Shown here in pieces: positions 1-7,970 of a stretch of DNA of 64,000 bases. The translations under genes were made by a program, and so were the position numbers. The DNA lies in assembly GCA_016722945.1 (NCBI GenBank), contig JAEQMT010000009.1, positions 1 through 64,000 of the forward strand, written 5' to 3'. This DNA comes from Desulfofustis sp. PB-SRB1. Its GTDB lineage: Bacteria; Desulfobacterota; Desulfobulbia; Desulfobulbales; Desulfocapsaceae. The notes beneath the pieces are model-generated. The model saw only the letters and a program-made list of their open reading frames with translations. It did no database searches and was not told the DNA's origin. Each line of letters opens with the position of its first letter. Positions within the stretch are counted from its first letter, which is position 1.

Positions 1-185
1 GCGGGCGTCCATGTTGTAGTTGTAGGAGATCTGGTAGCCCAGTTCGTCGATCTCGGCTGCAACCGGCCCTCATCGTCATAGATATAGCGGTAAGTGCCGC
101 CTTCGGGGTTGATACGGGCGGTGAGGTGGCCCGCGGCGTCATATTCAAAGCGCCGTTCGTTGCCCTCCGGGTCGGTGTAGGCGAT
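1..185 (-). pseudogene. RHS/YD-repeat protein fragment, cut by window edge
   Basis: Minus-strand translation from about 185 down gives typical RHS repeat text (TDPEGNERRFEYDAAGHLTA, then a YRYIYDDEGR unit). Near position 60-65 the repeat text jumps to another frame (EIDELGYQISYNY), so at least one indel breaks it. RHS proteins are very large secreted or surface polymorphic toxins whose YD repeats form a shell around a C-terminal toxin. This piece begins immediately downstream of repeat copy A and has no start codon of its own, so it is probably a displaced repeat fragment rather than a gene. It continues out of the window. Confidence 0.7.
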
Positions 186-228
186 GAGCCTACACAAAAA
201 AACGTGGTCTGTACCCGTTTTCTTCTAC

Positions 229-300
229 GGTGTTTCCGGAGCTCTATCGCAGATAGAGCAATTGGGTATTACTGCAAAGTGTCAAGGATCGAGATTTGAC
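229..300. repeat. Dispersed repeat copy A
   Basis: About 72 bases are nearly identical to 7731-7803 in the same orientation. The core holds a small perfect hairpin (GCTCTATC-GCA-GATAGAGC), then TTGGGTATTACTGCAAAGTG and TCAAGGATCGAGATTTGAC. A shorter, diverged relative lies at 27505-27546. Both long copies sit directly next to RHS remnants. After each copy there are degenerate GACACCCC / GACCCCCC runs (301-330 here). No ORF is associated; origin unknown. Confidence 0.75.
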
Positions 301-487
301 ACCCCACCTTTTCGACACCCCCCACCTTTTCCAGGAAATCTCCATTTTCCTCTTGACTTTACTTATCATAGATGACCCGTTTTCTTATGGGTGACCCCCC
401 TGCCATCCACAATTTAGAATTAATCGTAAACAATTGAAGAAGCTGTTTTAATAACACGATGATTAGTGTCAAAGAGAACACCTATAT
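301..487. other. Non-coding stretch downstream of the RHS module
   Basis: AT-rich DNA with two short tandem units of the form GACACCCC(CC)ACCTTTT at 298-332. I see no convincing ORF, RNA gene or terminator. Confidence 0.4.
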
Positions 488-808
488 TTATCCAAGCCCA
501 ATCCCCAATTTTGCTTTTTCCGTCTTGTGAATAGCTCCAAATTTCAATATTATCTCCCAAGGGAATTTTTTTAATGGTTCACCAATTAGCCCAATTACCT
601 CATCGGCCGTCATACCCTGTTTTATTAAAGAGAATCTTTCTTCGCTATAATTTGGTGCAAAATTTGTGTCAATTGTAGGGTTCCACCAACAGTAAGTCTC
701 CCATCCAAATGATAAATACAATATTAAAAAAAAAGATAGAAGTGCCAAGAAAAAAAAGCTATTGATGAAATGGCAGTGGTTTTTTTTTTCATTGTTCACA
801 ATGTTCAA
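488..808 (-). CDS. Small membrane-anchored protein, candidate immunity partner of the RHS toxin
   Basis: About 106 residues: an N-terminal hydrophobic segment (FFFLALLSFFLILYLSF) followed by a short domain with SLIKQGMTADEVIGLIGEP, the motif seen in BamE/SmpA-like folds. Its start overlaps the toxin stop. The reading frame given here uses a TTG. A classical ATGA overlap with the toxin stop (TGA at 789-791) exists one frame away, and the two would join if the run of ten A/T at 780-789 were one base longer. The reported ORF may therefore start wrongly because of a homopolymer indel. The position right behind an RHS toxin tip suggests an immunity role; this is an inference. Confidence 0.5.
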   Translation of the reverse strand: MNIVNNEKKNHCHFINSFFFLALLSFFLILYLSFGWETYCWWNPTIDTNFAPNYSEERFSLIKQGMTADEVIGLIGEPLKKFPWEIILKFGAIHKTEKAKLGIGLG

Positions 809-1936
809 ATAGCTCGTCCCAGCTTTCGTCAGGTGGGTTTTGGTTGTGCCGCTCTTCTAGCCAGTCTCTATCTTTTACCCCCCCCCCCAATTGCATCATT
901 CCCCCAATCAGGCCCAGGAAGATTGTACCCATGATCACTAATTTGTAATACTGAATTTTCCAAAGATGGATCTTGTTTTACTACATCAAACCCACCTCTA
1001 CGATTAGGCCCAGTGAAACCATCTATTGGTCCTCTATAAAAACCACCGGGCGGCACGGATACGGTTATTCCATGCTCGCCAAGCACCTTTATTGTAAATC
1101 TTGAGTGGTTTACTGTGGTGGATTGAAATGATCCCTGGCCTTCGAAAACCCCCATCCTCCATTATTTGCATCCCAACCGTACCCCCATCACGGAGGTCAC
1201 CAGGTGTCGGGTCATGATGCGAACCTGGTCCCTCAACTTCGTCACCTCCGCCAAGATCACCACCATAGCCTTCACCCATACTGCTATAACAACGCCCAAC
1301 CATTCCACAAAGTTTACCGGATTATTTTGAACAAAGCGATACAAATTAATACCGCCACCAATCCCGATGGGGATCGGGAGTGAGCCAGTTCCCGGTAACG
1401 CGGGTCATACTTGCGAAAGTGATAATGATAAAAACCATTTTCATGATCAAAGCGGCGGCTGGTGTAGCCATACGGGTTGTTAGTAAAATCACCCTGGACG
1501 ATGGCGCCGAATGCACTGTAGCGGTAGCGGATGGGCTGATGGTTCTCGTCATCCTCATAATGGGTAAGCGTGGCGACGGAGCCGAGGCCGTCATGGCTGT
1601 AATAATCAAGATACATGCGCGGGATCTGACCGGAGCCGAAACCATCCGAGGTGGCATAGCGGAACTGGGCCACCAGGCGGCCGCCGGCCCGGTAGAAGGC
1701 CTTGGTCTGATGATCCTGGCGGCTGGAATGTTCGTGCAGGACTTCGAGGCCGTCGTAGAGATAGCGTACCTGTTCAAAGCGTACATCGTCTATTGTGCCT
1801 TCAAGCATCCCGTTAAACGAGGGGCCGGTGTGCTTTTCCACCCTCCGGCCAGCGGCATCGTAGCGGTATTCGGTAACGAATTGCAGGGCGGGCTTGCGGC
1901 TGAGCCCGGCAGGCAGATCTTCGCCGTGGGCGGTGC
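789..1936 (-). pseudogene. RHS core and C-terminal toxin tip, frameshifted and truncated by IS66
   Basis: Reading down from the IS66 edge: TEYRYDAAGRRVEKHTG, the RHS core (SHDGLGSVATL, NPYGYTSRRFD, FRKYDPR), then the junction text GNWLTPDP, GGINLYRFVQNNPVNFV and a variable tip of about 150 residues rich in Gly (PPGGFYRGPIDGF, GPNRRGGFDVV, HGYNLPGPDWGNDAI) ending RDWLEERHNQNPPDESW. The pieces lie in different frames. I place shifts near 1385, 1360, 1295, 1150 and in the G11 run (878-888). Each is a one-base type indel, so no intact toxin is encoded. The upstream part continues beyond IS66 at 7617-7735. The tip matches no toxin class I recognise. Confidence 0.75.
878..888. repeat. Homopolymer of 11 C (G on the coding strand) in the RHS tip
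   Basis: The run lies in the toxin tip. In one frame it leads to GGGGKR and a stop; in another it continues into VKDRDWLEERHNQNPPDESW and ends at the TGA overlapping the immunity start. A one-base length change would restore the long C-terminus, so the tract is a candidate phase-variable site or a sequencing or decay artefact. Confidence 0.6.
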
Positions 1937-1948
1937 GTAAGCGCTTAA

Positions 1949-3544
1949 TTAAACACCCGTCACCCGATCACCGATGTCGAGATCGGCGGGTTTTAGCTGA
2001 CTGGGGAGCAGTGCTCGGTAATCATCTTCACTTGTTGCACACGGGATTTTTTCAAAGAGATAGCGAAGATATTTGTAAGGCTCCAGGCCGTTGGCCTTGG
2101 CGGTTTCGATCAGGCTGAACAGATCACCACTGGCCTGAGCACCTTCGGGGGTGCCGGCAAACAACCAGTTCTTCCTGCCCAACACAAAGGGGCGGATCGC
2201 ATTCTCGGCCCGGTTGTTGTCGGGGGTCATAGAGCCGTGATCGAGATACACCAGTAGCCGAGCCCATTGGCTCAATGCGTAGTTAACCGCCTTACCCAGC
2301 AAGCTCTTGGGAACCACCTGGGTTTTCTTTTTGGCCAACCATGCGTAAAATTCGGCAAAGATTTTCCTGGCTTTTTCTTGCCGTATTTTTACCAGCTCCT
2401 CTGCCGAGAGTTCGGCCTTCTTTGCCTCGGATTCAATCCGGTAGAGGGCGCCGATATAGTGCAACGCCACATCGGCTCCGCCGGTCTTGGTCGCCGTCTT
2501 GCCTCGCGCTTTTTTGGCTTCATCGAACTTCCGCCTGACATGCGCCAGACATCCGCCATGGAGTACGTCCGGGTGGTGATCAAGATAGTCATATCCGACA
2601 TAGCCATCGGTCTGCACCACCCCTTTGTACCCCTGTAACAATGCCTGGGCCACCGTGGATGAGCGGCTCGGTGCATAGCGATAGATAATTACCGGTTTAT
2701 CCGGCGGCCCGCCACGGCATACCCACATGTACGACTTCGTGGTCGGCGAACGGTTCGGTTCGTCAAGCACCTGCACCGTTGTTTCGTCTATGTTGATCAA
2801 CGGGCCGGAACGAATTTCAGTATGTAACAGTGCCAGCACCGGCCCACAGGCGGTAGCCGCCTTTATCGCCCAGTTTCCCATGGTCGCCCGGCCAAGCTCC
2901 ACGCCCAATCGGGCAAATTGCTTCTCCTGCCGGTAAAACGGCAGCGCATCACAGAACTTGGCAGTCAGTATGTGGGCCAGTAAACCGGCGGTGGCAATAC
3001 CTTTGGGAATAATCTGCTTCGGCGCCGGAGCAATCGTTACCGTCGCGTTCTTGGTCTCAATTCCTTCACACTGCCGGCATCCATACTTAGGCCGGACATG
3101 TCTGATTACCCGGATCACCGCCGGAATGATATCAAGCTTCTCACAGACATCTTCGCCGATCTTTGACAAGGGTGCACCACAGCCACACTGCTTGTCCGCT
3201 TCGTCTATATCGTGGACGAGCTCAACCCGGGGCAATTCCTCCGGCAAGGGTTTTCTTCCTCGCTTTGTACGGGTGTGGGCGGGTACCTCGATGGTCTCGG
3301 GTTCTGGCTCGATCTCGGCGGGCTCCGGCATATCGAACAATGACAATTGCGGACTCTCATCATAGAGAGCAGGCTTCTCGCTCTTCTTGCCGAATAATTT
3401 GGCACGCAGAAGCCGAATCTCTTCCCGTAACAGATTATTCTCATGAGTGGAGCGCTCATGTTCCCGAACCAAAGAATTGATCATCTCTGTGAGTTCGGCA
3501 ACCGTCTCAGGCAGAGGTGTATGAGCAGTGTTAATCATGCTCAC
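1949..3544 (-). CDS. tnpC: IS66 transposase TnpC
   Basis: 531 residues, full length for the family. An N-terminal coiled-coil/leucine-zipper region (ENNLLREEIRLLRAKLFGKK) is followed by a zinc-finger-like stretch (CGCG...YGCRQC) and the DDE nuclease core with LINIDETTVQVLDE (first Asp), VVQTDGYVGYDYL (second Asp) and the C-terminal DNNRAENAIRPFVLGRKNW region with the Glu. It starts at GTG 3544 or ATG 3538, just behind the tnpB stop (3614), as usual in IS66. It appears intact, unlike the other two IS genes. Confidence 0.93.
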   Translation of the reverse strand: MSMINTAHTPLPETVAELTEMINSLVREHERSTHENNLLREEIRLLRAKLFGKKSEKPALYDESPQLSLFDMPEPAEIEPEPETIEVPAHTRTKRGRKPLPEELPRVELVHDIDEADKQCGCGAPLSKIGEDVCEKLDIIPAVIRVIRHVRPKYGCRQCEGIETKNATVTIAPAPKQIIPKGIATAGLLAHILTAKFCDALPFYRQEKQFARLGVELGRATMGNWAIKAATACGPVLALLHTEIRSGPLINIDETTVQVLDEPNRSPTTKSYMWVCRGGPPDKPVIIYRYAPSRSSTVAQALLQGYKGVVQTDGYVGYDYLDHHPDVLHGGCLAHVRRKFDEAKKARGKTATKTGGADVALHYIGALYRIESEAKKAELSAEELVKIRQEKARKIFAEFYAWLAKKKTQVVPKSLLGKAVNYALSQWARLLVYLDHGSMTPDNNRAENAIRPFVLGRKNWLFAGTPEGAQASGDLFSLIETAKANGLEPYKYLRYLFEKIPCATSEDDYRALLPSQLKPADLDIGDRVTGV

Positions 3545-3613
3545 ATACTACCACCATTGGGCAATTATTTCACGAATAAAATCAACATAATATCATATTT
3601 TTTGTGATGTTTT

Positions 3614-3753
3614 TTACGATACCGAGCCATACCCCAAGCGACCATGTGCCTGGCTCACATCAAGACCGCTGAGCAGCCAGCTCAACGCCCGTTCGCTCAT
3701 CGCCATGACCTCCTCGCCGTCCTCGGGCCAGCGATAACAATCCTGTTCCAAGC
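3614..3753 (-). pseudogene. tnpB: IS66 tnpB, 3' half
   Basis: Minus-strand text EQDCYRWPEDGEEVMAMSER and SGLDVSQAHGRLGYGSVS then TAA is the TnpB C-terminus. It was separated from its 5' half (6976-7191) by the 3222-bp element. The two halves total 351 nt once one CAAGC is removed, i.e. 116 residues, the normal TnpB length and in frame. Confidence 0.9.
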
Positions 3754-3950
3754 TGTTGAACCCCAGATTATCTAAAATAAAACCAGCCTTTTTTGTCAGA
3801 ATCTGTTAGCAGTGGGTGGTGACACTGCAGATTATTTTGATTTCTCGTAACGTTATTGTACACCCCTCATGAGTGGTGGCTGCCGGGGCCGTGGCAACGG
3901 CCCCGGCAGCCCTCCAGGCAGGAAACCTACTTCCTGAAAGGAGTTGCCTT

Positions 3951-4457
3951 GTGGTACTGTTTGTTGCCGCATCCGTCAAGGAAATTGCTCGTCTCGGCAC
4001 CGCCTACCCCTGGAATAAACCATCGTGCTGTCCCCGGTGCGGTGGACGGTTGTGGTGGCATGGATTTGTTGTCGCCTGGTTTAGCTGCCGCTCTCATTGT
4101 GTCTATCTTCGACGTCTGTTCTGTTCGCAGTGCCGCGCCGTTCATCGGTTGAAACCACGGGGATATTGGCCCCGGTATCGCAGTTCCAGTGCTGAGATCC
4201 AGCAGGCAATTACCCACCGACAGAGCACAAAACGCTGGCGGCCCGATCTGCCGCGTTCGCGCCAACGCCAGTGGTGGCGTCGGCTAGGTCGGATGATTCG
4301 GCTGGTCTTCGGGATGTCCGCTCAGCTTACCCACCGGGAAGGATTCACTCGACTCATTGCACGAAACATCATCCCGGTTACCCAAGCAATACACCATGAC
4401 AATCGACACATCCATGACCCACCCTACCGTATTGTAGCTCTGCCCGGCGGCCTCTGA
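3951..4457 (+). CDS. Zinc-ribbon protein of the 3222-bp transposon (DUF6431-like)
   Basis: 168 residues from GTG 3951, chosen because AAGGAG lies eight bases upstream and the preceding in-frame residues are low-complexity. The N-terminal part has a zinc-ribbon pattern: CCPRCGG near residue 27 and CSQC near residue 60, with an extra Cys-x3-Cys (CRSHC) between them. A basic, Trp/Arg-rich middle (KRWRPDLPRSRQRQWWRRL) follows. It precedes the integrase gene by 64 bp. Proteins of this type accompany IS481-like integrase and ExeA-like ATPase genes, so a DNA-binding or targeting role in transposition is inferred; family assignment is from memory. Confidence 0.7.
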   Translation: MVLFVAASVKEIARLGTAYPWNKPSCCPRCGGRLWWHGFVVAWFSCRSHCVYLRRLFCSQCRAVHRLKPRGYWPRYRSSSAEIQQAITHRQSTKRWRPDLPRSRQRQWWRRLGRMIRLVFGMSAQLTHREGFTRLIARNIIPVTQAIHHDNRHIHDPPYRIVALPGGL

Positions 4458-4521
4458 GCATGGTATCGGCAGACAGACTCGGATAACCCGACTCTGATAC
4501 CCCATACCCAGGAGGACGCCC

Positions 4522-5841
4522 ATGGAAGACGAAGCCTTGCGTACCGAAGTTGCCCTGTTTCGCTTCGGAGTCATCAGCGAGTTGGTTGCATCACGACTCG
4601 AACCCGGTGAGTTGACCGAACTCATCTATCAAAAAAGTGAGCAGCACTGGAACATCCCCGGCTCTCATCGCACCCGGGTGTCGGCGGCCACCGTCAGGCG
4701 CTGGCTGCGACTCTATGAGCGGGGCGGCCGCGAGCTCAGTGCCTTGATGCCGGCCAGGCGGTGCGACCGGGGATGCTCTCGCACGGTCGATGATGAGACT
4801 CGCGGCGCCCTGATCCGGTTGCGCAAAGAACAACCAGGCTGGCCGGTCTGGCGGCTGGTGCAAGCACTTGCTGAAAAACAAGTAATCACACCCGGCACGA
4901 CCCTGAGTCTCTCCACCGCCTATCGCATCCTCACCCAGGAAAAGCTTGACAGCGCCGCCCTGCACAAGCGAGCCCCGGTGGATCGACGGCGTTACGAGGC
5001 CGAATTCCCCAACGATATCTGGCAATCAGATATCATGCACGGCCCGCTGGTAAAAGGCACCGGCAAAAGGCGCAAAGCGTATCTGATCGCCATTCTTGAC
5101 GATCATTCCCGGTTCATTACCCACGGCGAGTTCTTCTCTTCGGAAAAACTCGAATCCTGGCTCCAGGTCTTTCGCCAGGCCCTGCTTACCAGAGGACTGC
5201 CGCGTAAACTCTACGTGGACAACGGCGCCGCCTTTCGCTCACGCCATCTCGAACGAATCTGTGCCTCGCTCGGCATCGCCCTGATCCACAGCCGCCCCTA
5301 TACCCCACAGGGGCGCGGCAAGATCGAGCGGTTCTTTCGCACCGTCAGATCCCGGTTTATCTCGCGCCTCGATGACCAACCCGACACCCTTGCTCAGCTC
5401 AATGACCGGTTCCAGCACTGGCTGGAAACGGACTATCTGCATCGGGTTCATTCGGTTACCGCGATGACCCCGTTCAACCGCTTTGCCGCTCATCTTGAAA
5501 TGATTCGCGAAGCACCCGCTGAGCTTGCTGATCACTTCCGTAAAGAAGTGCGGCGCCGGGTCAGCAAAGACCGGGTCGTCACCATCGACGGACGACTCTT
5601 CGAAGCCCCGGTTCAATTGATCGGTGAACGGGTCACGCTCTTGTTCAACGATGATCGGCCGGAACGGGTCGAAATCTTCTGTAAGGGGCAGTCGTGTGGT
5701 CTGCTCAGGCCGGTTGATCTGGTGGTCAACACCCTGGTGAAACGAACCAAAAACGGCGGTGAAGAGATGCTCGCCAAGACCACGACATGCCAACCCGGAC
5801 GGCTGCCCTTTGATCCTGGCGCCGACGGAGGTGGATCATGA
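4522..5841 (+). CDS. DDE transposase/integrase (rve core, Mu-type C-terminal barrel)
   Basis: 439 residues. The N-terminal helix-turn-helix region (about 1-130) includes RTRVSAATVRRWLRLYERGG. The RNase-H-like core has WQSDIMHGPL (Asp), KLYVDNGAAFRS (Asp) and TPQGRGKIERFFRTVRSRF (Glu), the DDE triad with the right spacing. The last 100 residues (RVSKDRVVTIDGRLFEAPV) match the Mu-transposase C-terminal beta-barrel. The stop overlaps the start of the ATPase gene (ATGA at 5838), so the two are translationally coupled. It catalyses strand transfer of the 3222-bp element. All catalytic residues are present, so it may be active. Confidence 0.92.
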   Translation: MEDEALRTEVALFRFGVISELVASRLEPGELTELIYQKSEQHWNIPGSHRTRVSAATVRRWLRLYERGGRELSALMPARRCDRGCSRTVDDETRGALIRLRKEQPGWPVWRLVQALAEKQVITPGTTLSLSTAYRILTQEKLDSAALHKRAPVDRRRYEAEFPNDIWQSDIMHGPLVKGTGKRRKAYLIAILDDHSRFITHGEFFSSEKLESWLQVFRQALLTRGLPRKLYVDNGAAFRSRHLERICASLGIALIHSRPYTPQGRGKIERFFRTVRSRFISRLDDQPDTLAQLNDRFQHWLETDYLHRVHSVTAMTPFNRFAAHLEMIREAPAELADHFRKEVRRRVSKDRVVTIDGRLFEAPVQLIGERVTLLFNDDRPERVEIFCKGQSCGLLRPVDLVVNTLVKRTKNGGEEMLAKTTTCQPGRLPFDPGADGGGS

Positions 5842-6641
5842 GCTATCGAAGTTTCTTCGGCCTCAGTGCGGAGCCCTTCAGGGCCGATCTCGCCCTTGAG
5901 CAGGTACTCACCACCCCGGAATTGCTCGGCGTCCAGCAGCGCCTCGACTATGTTCTGCGCCTTGGCGCCATCATGCTCGTCACCGGCGAAGTCGGCGCCG
6001 GCAAATCAACCGCCGTGCGCTACAGCTGTGGAACGCTTCATCCCTCTCAGTACAAAACCCTGTGGGTCACCGCTTCGGCCGGCTCTATTCTCGAACTGTA
6101 CCGCCAGCTCCTGGCCGAGCTTGATATCGCCACCGCATCGTCCTCACGGGCCGTATTGACCCGGCTGATCAGAACACAGATCGACAGCCTGGTCGCCGGT
6201 AAAAAGCAGCAACCCCTGCTGATTATCGATGAGGCCTCACTGCTGCGCCTCGATGTCTTTGCCGAACTGCATACCATCACCCAGTTCGAGGCCGACTCCA
6301 AACCGTGGCTGCCCATGGTGCTGGCCGGCCAGAATAACCTGGCCGAAAACCTGCTCTACCGCACTGCCATCCCACTGGCTTCCCGCATTGTTGCCAGAAG
6401 TCATCTGCCGGCGGTCACCCGGCAGGCGATGGGTGAGTATCTGGACCATCATCTCACCATTGCCGGAATAAAAAACTCACCCTTTACCGAACAGGCGGTA
6501 ACCGCCATTCATCAGGGATCCGGCGGGCTCTTTAGAAAAGCCAACCATCTTGCCCGCGGCGCCATGATCGCCGCTGCCGCTGAAAAAACACAAGAGGTAA
6601 CAGCGGAGCATGTTCGGTGTGCCGACTCGGAGCTGCTGTAA
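5838..6641 (+). CDS. AAA+ ATPase partner of the integrase (ExeA/TniB-like)
   Basis: 267 residues with the ExeA-type opening YRSFFGLSAEPFRADL. It has Walker A VTGEVGAGKSTAVR (about 54-67), Walker B LLIIDEASLLRLDV (about 127-140), and a sensor/arginine-finger region ending in the lid FRKANHLARGAMIAAA. Such ATPases (TniB, MuB, TnsC, IstB relatives) select target DNA and activate the transposase. Its ATG overlaps the integrase stop by four bases. The family is named by similarity to ExeA-like proteins; the biological role follows from the transposon context. Confidence 0.9.
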   Translation: MSYRSFFGLSAEPFRADLALEQVLTTPELLGVQQRLDYVLRLGAIMLVTGEVGAGKSTAVRYSCGTLHPSQYKTLWVTASAGSILELYRQLLAELDIATASSSRAVLTRLIRTQIDSLVAGKKQQPLLIIDEASLLRLDVFAELHTITQFEADSKPWLPMVLAGQNNLAENLLYRTAIPLASRIVARSHLPAVTRQAMGEYLDHHLTIAGIKNSPFTEQAVTAIHQGSGGLFRKANHLARGAMIAAAAEKTQEVTAEHVRCADSELL

Positions 6642-6669
6642 TTCAACCATCAAACACAAGGAGCACATC

Positions 6670-6831
6670 ATGAAACCTGAACAGACCATCCAGTTTCTTG
6701 CCGAATTGCTTGAACTGGCTGAAGAACTAAACCGTATCGTCAAACAGTATTGCCGACTCGTAACCACTGATCAATCTGGACACGGACACTACGCAGAGAA
6801 GAAGGACTCAGAATATGATGCATTGTTCTGA
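6670..6831 (+). CDS. Short helical protein at the end of the transposon operon
   Basis: 53 residues, with a good ribosome site (AAGGAG eight bases before ATG 6670) and only 28 bp behind the ATPase gene. The first 30 residues are a Leu/Glu-rich amphipathic helix (FLAELLELAEELNRIVKQY); the tail is polar. Not recognised. Its position suggests an accessory role in the transposon, but no function can be assigned. Confidence 0.55.
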   Translation: MKPEQTIQFLAELLELAEELNRIVKQYCRLVTTDQSGHGHYAEKKDSEYDALF

Positions 6832-6863
6832 GTAAATCTGTACTCTAGTCGTGCCGAGATGCT

Positions 6864-6900
6864 CCCCCCGGGCGGCGCTACGCGACGCACGCCCGGGGGG
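6864..6900. terminator. Strong GC-rich hairpin after the transposon genes
   Basis: Perfect 10-bp arms CCCCCCGGGC (6864-6873) and GCCCGGGGGG (6891-6900) around a 17-base loop. No T-run follows directly, so it may be a processing or insulating hairpin rather than a classic intrinsic terminator. It lies 33 bp past the last ORF of the element. Confidence 0.6.
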
Positions 6901-6975
6901 GACGCCTGCAAAATATTCTGATATCACTGGTAAGATATTCAGACAAATGCTGTGCATTTAATGTGAGAATCAACA

Positions 6976-7191
6976 CAAGCGCTTCATCCACAGACAAAAC
7001 CCACTGCCGTCCCAATACAAGATCTTCACCAGATCACGACGACGATTGCAAAATGCAAACAAGCTGCCACCAAACAGGTTCAGTTCGAACTGCTCTTCCA
7101 CCAGCAGTGCCAACCCGTTGATCGATTTGCGCAGATCCGTAGCGCCCACCGCAACGTACACCATCGAGCCCTCGGGTGAGCCGGTCATCAT
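6976..7191 (-). pseudogene. tnpB: IS66 tnpB, 5' half
   Basis: Starts at ATG 7191, which overlaps the tnpA stop. It reads VAVGATDLRKSINGLALLVE, the diagnostic IS66 TnpB signature, then FGGSLFAFCNRRRDLVKILY and SGFCLWMKRL. The frame ends in a premature stop contributed by the inserted 3222-bp element. TnpB is essential for IS66 movement although its biochemical role is unclear. The rest of the gene lies at 3614-3753. Confidence 0.92.
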
Positions 7192-7537
7192 CGCTGCTCC
7201 AGAATCCCGATCAATTCACGCAGGGTCGCCGGGCAAAAGTGTTGCTTTATGGTTATATGGAATCTCTCGTTACCGAGTATGACCCCCAGGCCTGAGTCGG
7301 GGTGCTCTGGTTGTGGTGAGATTGTCCGAGTACCGGTGCCGACCATTACCGGGTGAAAGCGTGCTTGGTCGTCCCCGCCTCTCTTGAGCCGGCTCCGCCA
7401 ATAGCCAAACTCGAGAGGGAAAGCTGGTGCTTGCGGCAGTACGCCTGCTGACTCAATCCTGATTGTTTCCAGCCTGCGATGTGATCACCCCAGTAGCTGC
7501 GTTTTGCATCTCTGCCGGATCGCTTGTTCTGCTCCAT
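7188..7537 (-). pseudogene. tnpA: IS66 tnpA with one-base deletion
   Basis: Starts at ATG 7537 behind AAGGAGGCGCAT. It reads SYWGDHIAGWKQSGLSQQAY and CRKHQLSLSS, then the frame fails and ends at 7346. In the neighbouring frame the family text continues (FGYWRSRLKRGGDDQARFHP ... TLRELIGILEQR) to a TGA at 7188-7190 overlapping tnpB. Restoring one T around 7405-7410 gives a 116-residue protein of normal length. TnpA is the small HTH accessory protein of IS66. Confidence 0.88.
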
Positions 7538-7616
7538 ATGCGCCTCCTTGAAAAAGTTCAGCACAACAGAGCATGGGGGGAGGGATAAAAAAAGAAGGGG
7601 TTTGTTGAGCGCTTAC

Positions 7617-7735
7617 GGCGGTGCGGTTTGATGGATGCAGCTGTTGCTCGACGATGCGGATCAGCCGTTCCTCGTAGTCGTAGTGGTTTGGGTCTCTGGG
7701 TATTCGCGGTACTGCGGGTGAAAGGGAATACGGTG
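7617..7735 (-). pseudogene. RHS fragment upstream of IS66
   Basis: Minus-strand HYDYEERLIRIVEQQLHPSN then RTA runs straight into the IS66 target site and continues in frame at 1936 (HGEDLPAGLSRKP). It is the 5' neighbour of the RHS core before IS66 insertion. About 100 bp upstream the RHS text stops at repeat copy B, so the N-terminal part of the gene is missing. Confidence 0.75.
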
Positions 7736-7803
7736 TTCCCGCAGCTCTATCGCAGATAGAGCAATTGGGTATTACTGCAAAGTGTCAAGGATCGAGATTT
7801 GAC
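7731..7803. repeat. Dispersed repeat copy B
   Basis: Near-identical to 229-300, same orientation, including the GCTCTATC-GCA-GATAGAGC hairpin (7744-7762). It is followed by GACCCCCCC, a second CGAGATTTGACCCCCC about 30 bp on, and a third partial GACCCCCCATTTTT, i.e. a decaying tandem. It sits at the end of the RHS remnant, as copy A does. Confidence 0.75.
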
Positions 7804-7970
7804 CCCCCCCTTTTTTGGTCAAGTGTCGAGATTTGACCCCCCATTTTTGATGACCCCCCATTTTTGAAAAAATTGGAATCTGGGAGAATTCTGCTAAGGA
7901 ACTTCAGTTTAGTCGAGGATAACATGCGTTTCCATGTTTCGGCGAAAAGCTATTCTATATCAGCTATTTA
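7804..7970. other. Intergenic DNA behind the UGSC-like operon
   Basis: Contains the degenerate GATTTGACCCCC tandem (7790-7866) and about 100 bp of AT-rich sequence. No ORF; no clear terminator for the minus-strand operon ending at 7971. Confidence 0.4.

Larger units (their letters stand above)
3754..6975 (+). mobile_element. 3222-bp transposon with DDE integrase and AAA+ ATPase, inserted in IS66 tnpB
   Basis: Boundaries are defined by a perfect 5-bp duplication CAAGC (3749-3753 and 6976-6980) and by termini 5'-TGTTGAACCCCAGATTATC and, from the other side, 5'-TGTTGATTCTCACATTAAAT. Subterminal near-repeats occur inside both ends (CAGATTATCTAAAAT, GCAGATTATTTTGAT on the left; CTGAATATCTT, CAGAATATTTT on the right), as expected for transposase binding sites. 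TG..CA ends, a 5-bp duplication and an integrase/ATPase pair are the hallmarks of the Tn7/Mu/Tn5053 group. Cargo-free: four genes on the plus strand. A 24-bp copy of the left end recurs alone at 20143-20166. Confidence 0.9.
1937..7616 (-). mobile_element. IS66-family insertion sequence, itself interrupted
   Basis: Ends are GTAAGCGCTTAATTAAACAC (left) and, on the opposite strand, GTAAGCGCTCAACAAACCCC (right). The element is flanked by a perfect 8-bp duplication GGCGGTGC (1929-1936 and 7617-7624), the size expected for IS66. It carries tnpA, tnpB and tnpC on the minus strand. Removing the element and one duplication rejoins the RHS frame (SNRTA + HGEDLPAGLS). tnpA has a one-base deletion and tnpB is split by the 3222-bp element at 3754-6975, so the copy is probably immobile. 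Confidence 0.93.

Noticed and set aside
1380-1940. 186-codon plus-strand frame over the RHS core
   Set aside because: The minus strand carries clear RHS text; the plus frame is compositional.
7790-7866. Tandem GATTTGACCCCC units as a CRISPR-like array
   Set aside because: Units are degenerate, spacing is irregular and short, and there are no cas genes in the window.
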